Shown: positions 28,703 through 37,056, counted from the stretch's first letter. The stretch is DNA of 48,565 nt from Polynucleobacter sp. (GCA_030157655.1 JAOAUK010000016.1:5065-53629); one strand, 5' to 3'. Made by a program: numbers and translations. The notes: generated from the sequence alone by a model not told the origin.

Positions 28703-29899
28703 ATGAACCCAGAGTCTAAAAATATGAATATTGATACACACTCAGTGATGTACATCACTAAGCGTCCAGAATTGGTTTTTGTTGAAGGCCAAGGTTCTTG
28801 GCTCACAGATCATCAAGGCAAAAAATATTTAGACTTCTTACAAGGTTGGGCGGTTAACTGTTTAGGCCACTCAAACCCTGGCATGATTGAAGCTCTTGAG
28901 AAGCAGGCCAGAAAAGTAATTAACCCTAGCCCTGCTTTTTATAACGAGCCAATGATTCAGCTGGCCAATTTACTGACTGACAACAGTTGCTTTGACAAAG
29001 TTTTCTTTGCCAACAGCGGCGCCGAAGCCAATGAAGGTGCCATTAAGCTGGCGCGTAAATGGGGCAAGCTACACAAAAATCATGCCTATGAAATCATCAC
29101 GTTTAATCATGGTTTCCATGGCAGAACTCTAGCCACCATGAGTGCATCCGGCAAAGAAGGCTGGGACACCATGTTTGCCCCACAAGTACCAGGCTTTCCT
29201 AAAGCAGAACTGAATGATTTAGAGTCAGTTAAAAAATTAGTGAATGAGAAAACTGTGGCAGTGATGCTAGAACCCGTTCAAGGTGAAGGCGGTGTTATTC
29301 CAGCTGATCATGAGTTCATGCGTCAATTACGTGAGTTCACTAAAGCGAATAATATTTTGCTCATCGTGGACGAAGTTCAAGCTGGATGCGGACGCACAGG
29401 CAAATTATTTGCACATCAGCTTTACAACATCAACCCTGACATCATGACTTTAGGCAAAGGTATTGGTGGCGGTGTGCCTTTGGCTGCTTTACTAGCCACC
29501 AATGAAGTAGCCTGCTTTGAGCCAGGCGATCAAGGTGGCACATACAACGGTAACCCACTCATGACTGCAGTGGGCTATAGCGTGATTACTCAATTGCTAG
29601 CGCCAGGCTTCTTAGATGAAGTATTAGCTAAAGGTCAGTATCTCAGAGAGTTATTGCTCGACCTAAGCAATGAGCTAGGTTTAGATGGTGAAAGAGGTGA
29701 AGGTTTGCTAAGAGCCCTCAAACTAAATAAAGACATCGGTCCAGAGATTGTGGAGCGTGCTCGCAATTTAGAACCATTAGGTCTTTTATTAAATTCACCA
29801 CGTCCCAATTTGTTGCGCTTTATGCCAGCACTAAACATCAGCCGTGAAGAATTAAAACAAATGGTTGATTTACTACGTGGCGTGATTAAATCAATTTAA
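28703..29899 (+). CDS. argD: Acetylornithine transaminase (class III PLP aminotransferase)
   Basis: ArgD converts N-acetylglutamate semialdehyde to N-acetylornithine in arginine synthesis and may also act in lysine synthesis. The 398-residue protein has FANSGAEANEGAIKLARKW, FHGRTLATMSASG, the PLP-region LLIVDEVQAGCGRTGKLFA and the Schiff-base Lys in TLGKGIGGGVPLAA. The ATG at 28703 is uncertain because none of the nearby ATGs (28703, 28724) has a good ribosome binding site. Related gamma-aminotransferases are hard to exclude by eye, but argF and argG are in the same window. Confidence 0.88.
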   Translation: MNPESKNMNIDTHSVMYITKRPELVFVEGQGSWLTDHQGKKYLDFLQGWAVNCLGHSNPGMIEALEKQARKVINPSPAFYNEPMIQLANLLTDNSCFDKVFFANSGAEANEGAIKLARKWGKLHKNHAYEIITFNHGFHGRTLATMSASGKEGWDTMFAPQVPGFPKAELNDLESVKKLVNEKTVAVMLEPVQGEGGVIPADHEFMRQLREFTKANNILLIVDEVQAGCGRTGKLFAHQLYNINPDIMTLGKGIGGGVPLAALLATNEVACFEPGDQGGTYNGNPLMTAVGYSVITQLLAPGFLDEVLAKGQYLRELLLDLSNELGLDGERGEGLLRALKLNKDIGPEIVERARNLEPLGLLLNSPRPNLLRFMPALNISREELKQMVDLLRGVIKSI

Positions 29900-29911
29900 T
29901 CTGGCAGAACT

Positions 29912-29935
29912 CTACAGCTTTTAAAAAGGCTGTAG
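29912..29935. terminator. Hairpin between convergent argD and ispH
   Basis: CTACAGC (29912-29918) pairs with GCTGTAG (29929-29935) around an AT-rich loop. It lies in the 41-base gap between two converging genes, where a two-way terminator would be expected. There is no T-run after it on either strand, so it may be inefficient. Confidence 0.4.
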
Positions 29936-29940
29936 ATGCC

Positions 29941-30894
29941 TTAAAGCCCTTTAGGTAAAGGGAAAGAGGTATTTTCAACAATACCATCTAGGGTTCTGAC
30001 GTTCTTCGGACCCAACTCTTTAATACGGTCAATGATTGACTGCGCTAAGCTTTCTGGCGCAGAGGCCCCGGCAGTCAAGCCCACTCTTTTTTTGCCTACA
30101 AACCACTCAGGCTTTAACTGACTTGGTTGATCAACCATGTAAGAAATAACGCCTAATTTTTCAGACAATTCTCTCAAGCGATTCGAGTTAGAGCTATTAG
30201 GACTGCCCACGACAATCACTAGATCAACTTGTGGAGCCATGAACTTCACTGCATCTTGTCGATTTTGCGTGGCATAACAAATGTCCTGCTTTTTAGGTTG
30301 CTGAATCGCTGGGTATTTGTTTTTCAAAGCATCAACAATCTCTTTGGTTTCATCTACTGACAGAGTTGTTTGCGTCACGTAGGCCACAGGATCAGTTGCA
30401 GGAATTGTTAACGCCTCAACATCCTTGATGTTTTCCACCAGTTGAATGCCGTCAGGTGCCTGGCCCATGGTGCCCTCAACTTCTGGATGACCTCGATGAC
30501 CAATCATGATGATATGCATACCTTCTTTGCGCATTTTTGTTACTTCAACATGCACTTTTGTAACCAGCGGACAGGTTGCATCAAATATTTTCAAACCCCT
30601 AGCTTCGGCTTCTTGCCTAACTGCAGGGGCAACACCATGAGCACTAAAGATCACAGTATTGCCTGCGGGAACCTCGCTCAACTCATCGACAAAAACTGCA
30701 CCTCTAGAGCGCAAATCATTGACCACATAAGCGTTGTGAACGATCTCGTGACGCACATAAATGGGTGCGCCAAATTTTTGCAAGGCTTGCTCAACGATAG
30801 TGATGGCTCTATCAACACCCGCACAAAATCCTCTTGGCTGTGCAAGCAGAATTTCTCCGCCTTCGGCATTTTCAATAGGCAGTTGATTGGCCAT
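29941..30894 (-). CDS. ispH: 4-hydroxy-3-methylbut-2-enyl diphosphate reductase
   Basis: IspH is the iron-sulfur enzyme of the last MEP-pathway step, giving isopentenyl and dimethylallyl diphosphate. The 317-residue protein has the three cluster Cys in [19 protein letters not shown] and [10 protein letters not shown], and the conserved HEIVHN and [12 protein letters not shown] chose the ATG at 30894; a GTG at 30900 adds two residues. It lies 6 bases after the fkpB stop, the classic fkpB-ispH pairing. Together with dxs and ispA it shows that this organism uses the MEP route. Confidence 0.97.
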   Translation of the reverse strand: MANQLPIENAEGGEILLAQPRGFCAGVDRAITIVEQALQKFGAPIYVRHEIVHNAYVVNDLRSRGAVFVDELSEVPAGNTVIFSAHGVAPAVRQEAEARGLKIFDATCPLVTKVHVEVTKMRKEGMHIIMIGHRGHPEVEGTMGQAPDGIQLVENIKDVEALTIPATDPVAYVTQTTLSVDETKEIVDALKNKYPAIQQPKKQDICYATQNRQDAVKFMAPQVDLVIVVGSPNSSNSNRLRELSEKLGVISYMVDQPSQLKPEWFVGKKRVGLTAGASAPESLAQSIIDRIKELGPKNVRTLDGIVENTSFPLPKGL

Positions 30895-30900
30895 GTTCAC

Positions 30901-31365
30901 TCAAAGAATTCCAATAATTTCAGCTTCAAGCAAAATAGTTTTGCCAGACAAAGGATGGTTAAAGTCAAAGGTTGCAGAATCACCATCTATGGCAAGCAAA
31001 GTACCAGAGTATGTTGCTCCATTGGGAGCATTGAATTCAATCATATCTCCAGGCAAGTAATCCTCTTCAGGAGAACTGTTCTCACGCAACGTTTGCAAAG
31101 AAATCTTTCTAATCAAATCCGGGTTCTTAACTCCAAACGCCGTTTCTGGATCAAGTGTAAAAGTTTTTCTTTCGCCCAATTTCATCCCAAGCAAAGCTTG
31201 CTCCAAGGTGGGGGCAAACTGGCCTGTACCCATCATCAAAGTGGCAGGCTTATCTTCGAAAGTGTTGACGACATCCCCACCTTCAGGAAGAGCGATCCTG
31301 TAGTTCAAAGTCAGAAAAGAACTTGCGGTAACTTCGGCGCCGCCAGCCGTATTTGTATTAGTCAT
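30901..31365 (-). CDS. fkpB: FKBP-type peptidyl-prolyl isomerase (SlpA/FkpB type)
   Basis: This 154-residue protein has the short SlpA/SlyD-like FKBP domain: LNYRIALPEGGDVVNTFEDKP, LEQALLGMKLGERKTFTLDPE with FGVKNPDLI, then the inserted flap and FDFNHPLSGKTI, where NHPLAGK is the family hallmark. It should act as a cytoplasmic isomerase or chaperone. The start is the ATG at 31365, since a -10-like TAAAAT ends 6 bases upstream; a GTG at 31371 is the alternative. ispH follows 6 bases later. Confidence 0.93.
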   Translation of the reverse strand: MTNTNTAGGAEVTASSFLTLNYRIALPEGGDVVNTFEDKPATLMMGTGQFAPTLEQALLGMKLGERKTFTLDPETAFGVKNPDLIRKISLQTLRENSSPEEDYLPGDMIEFNAPNGATYSGTLLAIDGDSATFDFNHPLSGKTILLEAEIIGIL

Positions 31366-31371
31366 GATCAC

Positions 31372-31377
31372 ATTTTA
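31372..31377 (-). promoter_or_regulatory. Possible -10 element of fkpB-ispH, leaderless spacing
   Basis: On the minus strand TAAAAT (5 of 6 consensus bases) ends 6 bases before the fkpB ATG at 31365. No ribosome binding site is visible. The -35 is unclear. Confidence 0.4.
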
Positions 31378-31404
31378 ACTACGCCACAAAAATCTGCCGA
31401 AAGA

Positions 31405-32079
31405 TTGATTAACTTTGGCTCAGAAGAATGTCGCCCCAGAGAAAAGCTGCAGCTACAGGGGCCCAGCTTGATGAGCGATGCTGAATTGCTATCGATACTG
31501 CTAAGAACTGGTAGCCCTGGCGAGAACTCGCTTGGCTTATCCCAAAGACTACTCCAACAATTTGGCTGTATCTCCTCGATTCTGAGTTCTAGCTATGAAG
31601 AACTAAAGGAGTTCAAAGGAATAGGCCTATCCAAATGGTCACAACTCAAAGTCATACAAGAACTAGTTCAACGCAGTTATCTTGAAAGAATCAAACAAGA
31701 TAACGTTCTTACCTCTACAGAGGTAGTTAAAAACTATCTCATTGGCTTAATTGGCAAGAAAGAATATGAAGTCTTTGTTTGCTTATATTTAGATATCCAC
31801 CTAAGAGTCATTGATATCCATGAAATATTCAGGGGATCGATTTCTGAAACCACGGTCCATATTAGAGAAATTGCCAAAGAATGTTTGCTCAGAAATGCTA
31901 GTCATTTAATCATCGCCCACAATCACCCTAGCGGCAGCCTAAAACCTAGCAAGGAAGATATGGAGTTGACCCAATCTCTTTATCAAGCCCTAGAGTTAAT
32001 TGATGTGCGCCTACTGGATCACTGTATTGTGTCCAAAAACGGAGGTATTTCATTTTTAGACCTGAATTTAATGCCTTAA
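31405..32079 (+). CDS. radC: RadC family JAB-domain protein
   Basis: RadC proteins have an N-terminal helix-hairpin-helix-like region and a C-terminal JAB/MPN metalloprotease-like domain; the long-held role in recombination repair is not firmly established. From the TTG at 31405 (224 residues) one sees RPREKL, LSDAELL-like MSDAELLSILLRTG and FKGIGLSKWSQL (70-81). The metal site is H172-N-H174-PSG with D185. No ATG precedes the conserved RPREKL block, so the start is uncertain; the frame stays open upstream across fkpB. radC-rpmB-rpmG is a classic order. Confidence 0.85.
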   Translation: MINFGSEECRPREKLQLQGPSLMSDAELLSILLRTGSPGENSLGLSQRLLQQFGCISSILSSSYEELKEFKGIGLSKWSQLKVIQELVQRSYLERIKQDNVLTSTEVVKNYLIGLIGKKEYEVFVCLYLDIHLRVIDIHEIFRGSISETTVHIREIAKECLLRNASHLIIAHNHPSGSLKPSKEDMELTQSLYQALELIDVRLLDHCIVSKNGGISFLDLNLMP

Positions 32080-32179
32080 GAGATAGTGGCCACTAACATT
32101 AAATGATTTTTGAAGGAATGTCGGATAGAAAAATATATAAAAAGACAGGTAAATAGTGGAATACTTTCTGCGCACCTGC

Positions 32180-32185
32180 TACAAT
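32180..32185 (+). promoter_or_regulatory. -10 element of rpmB-rpmG
   Basis: TACAAT lies 30 bases before the rpmB ATG, leaving a short leader with a T-rich stretch and AAGGAG. The -35 position at 17-base spacing reads TGGAAT, a partial match. The 136-base gap after radC otherwise holds only a 12-base palindrome at 32084-32095. Confidence 0.45.
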
Positions 32186-32215
32186 CTCTTTTTTTCGCAT
32201 TTCAAGGAGTGTGTC

Positions 32216-32449
32216 ATGGCAAGAGTATGCCAAGTCACCGGGAAGAAGCCGATGGTCGGCAACAATGTTTCCCACGCAAACAATAAGACTAAACGTCGCT
32301 TTTTGCCAAATTTGCAAAATCGTCGTTTTTGGGTTGAATCAGAAAACCGTTGGGTAAGCTTACGCATTACCAACGCCGGTCTTCGCATGATCGATAAAGT
32401 AGGCATTGACGCTGTATTAGCTGATTTGCGTGCTCGCGGTGAAATCTAA
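32216..32449 (+). CDS. rpmB: 50S ribosomal protein L28
   Basis: L28 is a small structural protein of the large ribosomal subunit. The 77-residue sequence starts [20 protein letters not shown] and continues with [20 protein letters not shown], standard for betaproteobacterial L28. AAGGAG seven bases upstream fixes the ATG at 32216 over an in-frame ATG at 32156. rpmG follows after 11 bases. Confidence 0.98.
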   Translation: MARVCQVTGKKPMVGNNVSHANNKTKRRFLPNLQNRRFWVESENRWVSLRITNAGLRMIDKVGIDAVLADLRARGEI

Positions 32450-32460
32450 GGAGCAGCAGA

Positions 32461-32628
32461 ATGGCTAAAGGTGGACGCGAAAAAATCAAGTTGGAGTCGA
32501 CAGCTGGTACAGGTCACTTCTACACGACTACAAAAAACAAACGTAACATGCCAGAGAAAATGGAAATCATGAAGTTTGATCCAAAAGCTCGTAAGCACGT
32601 TTCATACAAAGAAACAAAGATTAAGTAA
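32461..32628 (+). CDS. rpmG: 50S ribosomal protein L33
   Basis: L33 is a 55-residue protein of the large subunit, starting [20 protein letters not shown] and ending VSYKETKIK. It lacks the zinc-binding Cys pairs found in the C+ form, so it is the zinc-independent type. GGAG lies eight bases upstream. It is followed by a strong terminator. Confidence 0.97.
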   Translation: MAKGGREKIKLESTAGTGHFYTTTKNKRNMPEKMEIMKFDPKARKHVSYKETKIK

Positions 32629-32681
32629 TCTAAACAATCGTTATTGATTCGTTAATTAACTAGTCAGTGTTTCAAATAAAA

Positions 32682-32707
32682 AACCCGCTCTAAGCGGGTT
32701 TTTTATT
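32682..32707. terminator. Bidirectional intrinsic terminator after rpmG
   Basis: AACCCGC (32682-32688) pairs with GCGGGTT (32694-32700) around TCTAA, flanked by A-run before and T-run after, so it can end both rpmB-rpmG and the converging desaturase gene. The same AAAAAACCCGC half occurs at the window's right end. Confidence 0.92.
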
Positions 32708-32723
32708 ACCTAGAATTTGTCGA

Positions 32724-33923
32724 TCAAACTGTATAACGACGCAGGCGTAATGAGAACTCTTGCAAGCCAGTCATACCGCTGGTTTCAGCTTTATTGCACC
32801 AAGCCTGAAGCTGAGCAATCAACTGCTCCTTGGTCACGTGAGAACGCTCCCATAGCGTGGCTAGATCACGGCGCATTTCAACCATTAGCTTCACAGACTT
32901 ATTGGTTGCCATTAAGGTTTCTAAGCGCTCACGCTCTTGACCAGTCAATTTAGCCTCATCCTTATATAACCATAAATGCTGATCACCAAATTGATTAGCG
33001 AGGTCACGCACATGATTAACTTCTGCATCAAAAGTTTGACGCAAAGCCTTTGAATAACGAGCCATCAACTCATAACGATTAGCAATCACTGCCTGCAAAG
33101 TTTTTTCCGAAGCTTGAGAAATCTCAGAAAGCACTGGTTTAGGCGGCAACTTTTTAACCTTGGCCAAGCCAGCCATTTCTAGAGTGCGAATGTAAACCCA
33201 GCCAATATCAAATTCGTACCACTTGTTAGATAGCTTTGCGCTAGTTGCATATGTGTGGTGGTTGTTGTGCAGCTCTTCGCCACCAATGATGATGCCCCAC
33301 GGCATTAAATTAGTAGAGGCATCTTCACAATCGTAGTTGCGGTAACCCCAGTAGTGCCCCATGCCATTGATGATGCCTGCAGCTGTAATCGGGATCCATA
33401 ACATTTGCACAGCCCACACCGTTGCACCAAGTGCGCCAAACAAAAATAAATCAATCAATAACATTAAGCCTACGCCTTGCCACTGATATTTTGAATACAG
33501 ATTGTGTTCAATCCAGTCATCTGGCGTACCGTGACCAAACTTTTCAATCGTTTCTTTATTTTTAGCTTCAGCGCGATACAACTCAGCACCACGCGATAAA
33601 ACGGTACCAATACCTAAGACTTGAGGGCTGTGTGGGTCATCCACAGTCTCACACTTAGCGTGGTGTTTACGATGAATCGCAGCCCACTCTTTGGTCACCA
33701 TACCAGTGGTCAACCATAGCCAAAAACGGAAGAAATGTGCAGGGATGGCATGCAACTCCAAGGCACGGTGCGCTTGGCAGCGATGCAAAAAGATAGTGAC
33801 GCTGGCAATAGTGATGTGAGTTAACAGCAATGTGATGAGCAGAATCTGCCACCCAGACCAGTCTAGGTAACCATTCGCCAACCAATTCAACACAAAATCA
33901 CGGGTATTTTCTAACCAAGCCAT
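32724..33923 (-). CDS. Membrane fatty acid desaturase (acyl-CoA/delta-9 type)
   Basis: This 399-residue integral membrane di-iron enzyme should introduce a double bond into acyl chains, tuning membrane fluidity. The three His boxes are HRCQAH (47-52), HRKHH (84-88) and HNNHH (219-223), with hydrophobic segments around 28-46, 62-76 and 150-190. A C-terminal tail of about 150 residues after the last box is mostly helical and charged. GAGAGGATGG precedes the ATG. A 40-base inverted repeat lies 49-88 bases upstream of the start, suggesting regulation. Confidence 0.92.
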   Translation of the reverse strand: MAWLENTRDFVLNWLANGYLDWSGWQILLITLLLTHITIASVTIFLHRCQAHRALELHAIPAHFFRFWLWLTTGMVTKEWAAIHRKHHAKCETVDDPHSPQVLGIGTVLSRGAELYRAEAKNKETIEKFGHGTPDDWIEHNLYSKYQWQGVGLMLLIDLFLFGALGATVWAVQMLWIPITAAGIINGMGHYWGYRNYDCEDASTNLMPWGIIIGGEELHNNHHTYATSAKLSNKWYEFDIGWVYIRTLEMAGLAKVKKLPPKPVLSEISQASEKTLQAVIANRYELMARYSKALRQTFDAEVNHVRDLANQFGDQHLWLYKDEAKLTGQERERLETLMATNKSVKLMVEMRRDLATLWERSHVTKEQLIAQLQAWCNKAETSGMTGLQEFSLRLRRYTV

Positions 33924-33971
33924 GCGGCCATCCTCTCTATTTTCTTAAGAGTAGGATTTTAACAAGATTTT

Positions 33972-34011
33972 GTTTATCAAGCTCACCATTTACATGGCAA
34001 GTTTGATAAAC
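33972..34011. repeat. Symmetric 40-base inverted repeat upstream of the desaturase gene
   Basis: GTTTATCAA (33972-33980) mirrors TTGATAAAC (34003-34011); GCT pairs AGT (one wobble) inside, then a 2x2 CA/CA interruption, then CCAT (33986-33989) mirrors ATGG (33994-33997) around TTAC. No T-run follows on the minus strand, the direction of both flanking genes, so it is more likely an operator or RNA structure than a terminator for the upstream methyltransferase gene. The rest of this 148-base gap is AT-rich. Confidence 0.7.
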
Positions 34012-34071
34012 ATCATGTTTTTTAGATGCTAGTTAAAGAAAAAAGATGAAAATTAGCTACTTTTACTAACT

Positions 34072-35433
34072 TCAGGCTTTTCTTTCTAAAATGGCCCCAA
34101 AAAAGCCATCTGTGCCATGAATATGAGGAAATAACTGCCACCAAGAGTTGTTTTTACTTGCTCCAATAGGCAAACCATCCATCATTGGGAAGCTATCTCT
34201 TAAAACCTCTTTAGGATCTTTTAGTTCAAATTGTGGGTTGTTAGCCAAAAAGGCTTCGACAACACCTTGATTTTCATGAGCAATCAAACTACAGGTCGCA
34301 TAAACCAAACGGCCACCTGGCTTTAGCAATCGAGCCGCCGATGTCAAAATTGATAGCTGTTTTTGCGTCAATTCAGCTACGCTTTGTGGCGACTGACGCC
34401 ACTTAAGATCTGGATTGCGGCGCAAAGTACCCAAACCGCTACAAGGCGCATCGACCAACACACGGTCGATCTTTCCTGCCAAACGCTTAACTTTGGCATC
34501 ATTTTCGTTATCAATCCAAACTGGATGAACGTTTGATAGACCGCTCTTAGCCAAACGTGGCTTTAAGTTGGCTAAACGCTTCTCAGACACATCAAACGCA
34601 TACAAACGACCACTGGACTTCATCATGGCGCCCAAGGAAAGGGTCTTGCCACCAGCGCCAGCACAAAAATCAACCACCATCTCACCGCGTTTAGGCTCTA
34701 AAAGCATGCTCAATAGCTGGCTACCCTCATCCTGAACTTCAGCGTAGCCATTTTTAAAGAATTCTTGCGTTTGTAAAGCAGGCTTACCTTTCAATCTAAC
34801 GCCATTAGGTGCGTAAGGGGTTGGCTCTGCGGCATAACGTCCACCAAGATCATTTAAAACGCTCAGGAGCTCATCTCTTTGGGTTTTGATGGTGTTCACG
34901 CGCAAATCTAATGGCGCAGCCTTGAGCATCGCTTCTGCAAGCGGCAGGCACTCCTCTTTCGATACAGATGCTCCCAAAGCATTCCAAATCCACTCTGGCA
35001 AGTTCACACGAGTCAAAGGCGACAAATTTTGACGCTCAATCGTGCCAAAACGCTTTAACCAGTCAATTTCATTGGGATGGACCACAAAAGCTAAATCAGC
35101 AAGTGCGCTTTCTGCTCTGTTACCAGAGCCCAAACCACTCTCAACCATGGTGACGAATAGAGCCAATAAAGCTAAGCGACGAGCCAAAGGACCTGCACCA
35201 CTCTCGGCAAACTGAGAAATCTCTGTCTTTCTTCTTAAAAAAGCAAATGAAGCCTCTGCAATCAAGGCCCTATCCCTATTACCTAAACGTGGATTTGAGC
35301 GGAAATATCTACTCACCACCATGTCAGCCGGATGGGCAAACTTCATTAACTCAGTAATGACAACGCCAAGATGCTCCACATGCTGAGGAAGTGCTTTTGC
35401 TCGTGCCGCAATGGCTTTTTGATCAGTAGACAT
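34072..35433 (-). CDS. RsmB/NOP-family rRNA (cytosine-C5) methyltransferase
   Basis: The 453-residue protein has an N-terminal helical NusB-like region and a C-terminal Rossmann methyltransferase. The latter has the SAM loop VDFCAGAGGKTLSLG and the two family Cys in VDAPCSGLGTLRRNPDLKWR (motif IV) and YATCSL (motif VI). It methylates cytosine C5 in an RNA. Burkholderiales usually have a second RsmB near fmt, so whether this one targets 16S C967 or another base is open. It begins three bases after purN. Confidence 0.87.
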   Translation of the reverse strand: MSTDQKAIAARAKALPQHVEHLGVVITELMKFAHPADMVVSRYFRSNPRLGNRDRALIAEASFAFLRRKTEISQFAESGAGPLARRLALLALFVTMVESGLGSGNRAESALADLAFVVHPNEIDWLKRFGTIERQNLSPLTRVNLPEWIWNALGASVSKEECLPLAEAMLKAAPLDLRVNTIKTQRDELLSVLNDLGGRYAAEPTPYAPNGVRLKGKPALQTQEFFKNGYAEVQDEGSQLLSMLLEPKRGEMVVDFCAGAGGKTLSLGAMMKSSGRLYAFDVSEKRLANLKPRLAKSGLSNVHPVWIDNENDAKVKRLAGKIDRVLVDAPCSGLGTLRRNPDLKWRQSPQSVAELTQKQLSILTSAARLLKPGGRLVYATCSLIAHENQGVVEAFLANNPQFELKDPKEVLRDSFPMMDGLPIGASKNNSWWQLFPHIHGTDGFFGAILERKA

Positions 35434-35436
35434 TAA

Positions 35437-36075
35437 TTATTTATCCGTAGAGGTGAGCAACTGAGTCTCAGGTGGACTCACTAAAACTCGATTGTCGCTA
35501 ATAGAAAGGCGATTATCAATGAACCAGCGTACCGCGCGTGGATAAATGACATGTTCCTGCTTTAAAACACGTTTAGCCAAGGTGTCAGCGGTGTCGCCGG
35601 GCAAGACTGGTACGCTTGCCTGAATGACCATAGGCCCATGATCCAACGCCTCTGTGACAAAATGAACTGTGGCACCGTGCTCGGCCACACCAGCCTCAAG
35701 GGCCTGTTCATGGGTGTGCAAACCAGGGAATAAAGGTAGTAAGGAGGGGTGGATATTCAATAGACGCCCTTCATAGTGCCTAACAAAATCCCCAGTCAAA
35801 ATACGCATGAAACCGGCCAAAACCACCAAATCCGGCTTATATGAGTCTATTAATTGGACTAATTGGGCATCAAAACTAGCTCGATCTTTGTATGCCCGAT
35901 GATCTAAAACAGCGGTCTGAATGCCGTGGGACTTAGCAAAATCAAGCCCTCCAGCCTCAGGGCGGTTAGAAATAACAGCCGCAATCTTGGCCGGCCAGGC
36001 CTCATTTTGAGCTGCGTTAACGATGGCTTCCATGTTGGAGCCACGACCAGAAATAAGAATCACAATTGAAGTCAT
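35437..36075 (-). CDS. purN: Phosphoribosylglycinamide formyltransferase
   Basis: PurN transfers a formyl group from 10-formyl-THF to GAR in purine synthesis. The 212-residue protein starts with VILISGRGSNMEAIV and shows AVISNRPEAGG, VLAGFMRILT, then the catalytic LNIHPSLLPLFPGLHTH and VHFVTEALDHGPMVIQ. The ATG at 36075 gives the normal N-terminus; an in-frame TTG at 36084 would add three residues. There is no ribosome binding site, and TATATT ends 7 bases upstream. Confidence 0.97.
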   Translation of the reverse strand: MTSIVILISGRGSNMEAIVNAAQNEAWPAKIAAVISNRPEAGGLDFAKSHGIQTAVLDHRAYKDRASFDAQLVQLIDSYKPDLVVLAGFMRILTGDFVRHYEGRLLNIHPSLLPLFPGLHTHEQALEAGVAEHGATVHFVTEALDHGPMVIQASVPVLPGDTADTLAKRVLKQEHVIYPRAVRWFIDNRLSISDNRVLVSPPETQLLTSTDK

Positions 36076-36082
36076 GCCCGCC

Positions 36083-36090
36083 AATATAAT
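36083..36090. promoter_or_regulatory. Overlapping divergent -10 elements of purN and ribF
   Basis: In the 27-base gap, TATAAT (36085-36090) faces ribF and ends 12 bases before its GTG. On the other strand TATATT (36088-36083) faces purN and ends 7 bases before its ATG. Both transcripts would have no or a very short leader. The -35 positions are weak and would lie inside the neighbouring gene. Confidence 0.5.
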
Positions 36091-36102
36091 TCATACCTTA
36101 AC

Positions 36103-37056
36103 GTGAAGGTAATTAGAGGCATCCCTCCCGCATCTGATTGGACCCCCTGCGCCCTAACCATCGGCAATTTTGATGGTGTGCATCGGGGGCATCAGGCCTT
36201 GCTTAAAAAACTAGTTGATAACGCCAAGCAACTAGGCGTCCAGTCCTGTGTAATGACTTTTGAGCCACACCCAATTGAATACTTCGCACCAGAAAAAGCA
36301 CCCTCCAGAATTTTAGGTCTGAGAGACAAACTAGAAGCGCTGGCAGAAATTGGTATTGATAAAGTTTTAGTGATTCACTTTAACCAAACATTTGCCAACC
36401 TCACACCAGAAGATTTTGTAGAAAAAATTTTGGTGCAAGGCTTGCAAGTTAAATCTATATTAATTGGTGATGATTTCCATTACGGCGCCAAGAGAGCCGG
36501 CAACTTCTCAGACTTAACTTTGGCTGGCAAACAACACGGCTTTGCTGTTGAGCGTATGGATACGCTCATTAGCGAAAATCAAGAAAGAATTTCTAGCTCA
36601 GCAATTCGAGTTGCATTAGCTAACGGTCAAATGGAATTAAGCCAACAACTATTGGGCAGGCCATATATGCTGAGCGGTCACGTGCTGCATGGTCAAAAGT
36701 TAGGGCGAAATCTTGGTTTCCCAACCTTAAACTTAGCTGTTGCCAATAAATTACACAAAAGAAAACCAGCTGCACGTGGCATTTTTATCGCACAAGTGCA
36801 CGGCTTAAGCGACAATCCATTACCTGCAGTCGCAAGCCTAGGGCAACGACCTACAGTTGATGACTCAGGAAGATATTTATTGGAAGTACATATCTTTAAT
36901 TTTCAACAAAATGTTTATGGAAAACTAGTTCGCGTTGAGCTATTAAAAAAATTAAGAGACGAAGAAAAATACAACGATTTAGAAACACTTAAAACGGCCA
37001 TCAATCAAGATGCCAATGCTGCAAAAAATTACTTTGAAATAACTCATCATGTCTGA
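36103..37056 (+). CDS. ribF: Bifunctional riboflavin kinase/FAD synthetase
   Basis: RibF phosphorylates riboflavin to FMN and adenylylates FMN to FAD. The 317-residue protein has the N-terminal nucleotidyltransferase domain with [16 protein letters not shown] and SSSAIRVAL, and the C-terminal kinase domain with [12 protein letters not shown] and [11 protein letters not shown]. The start is GTG at 36103. The last eight bases overlap the ileS start, so translation is coupled. No FMN riboswitch fits in the 27-base gap upstream. Confidence 0.96.
   Translation: MKVIRGIPPASDWTPCALTIGNFDGVHRGHQALLKKLVDNAKQLGVQSCVMTFEPHPIEYFAPEKAPSRILGLRDKLEALAEIGIDKVLVIHFNQTFANLTPEDFVEKILVQGLQVKSILIGDDFHYGAKRAGNFSDLTLAGKQHGFAVERMDTLISENQERISSSAIRVALANGQMELSQQLLGRPYMLSGHVLHGQKLGRNLGFPTLNLAVANKLHKRKPAARGIFIAQVHGLSDNPLPAVASLGQRPTVDDSGRYLLEVHIFNFQQNVYGKLVRVELLKKLRDEEKYNDLETLKTAINQDANAAKNYFEITHHV

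Noticed and set aside
30442..32079. A 545-codon open frame on the plus strand running across ispH and fkpB into radC
   Set aside because: Only the last 224 codons match a family (RadC). The rest is antisense to two well-supported genes and reads as low-quality protein, so it is an open-frame accident.
36076..36102. FMN riboswitch before ribF
   Set aside because: The 27-base gap is far too short for the structure and shows none of its conserved segments.
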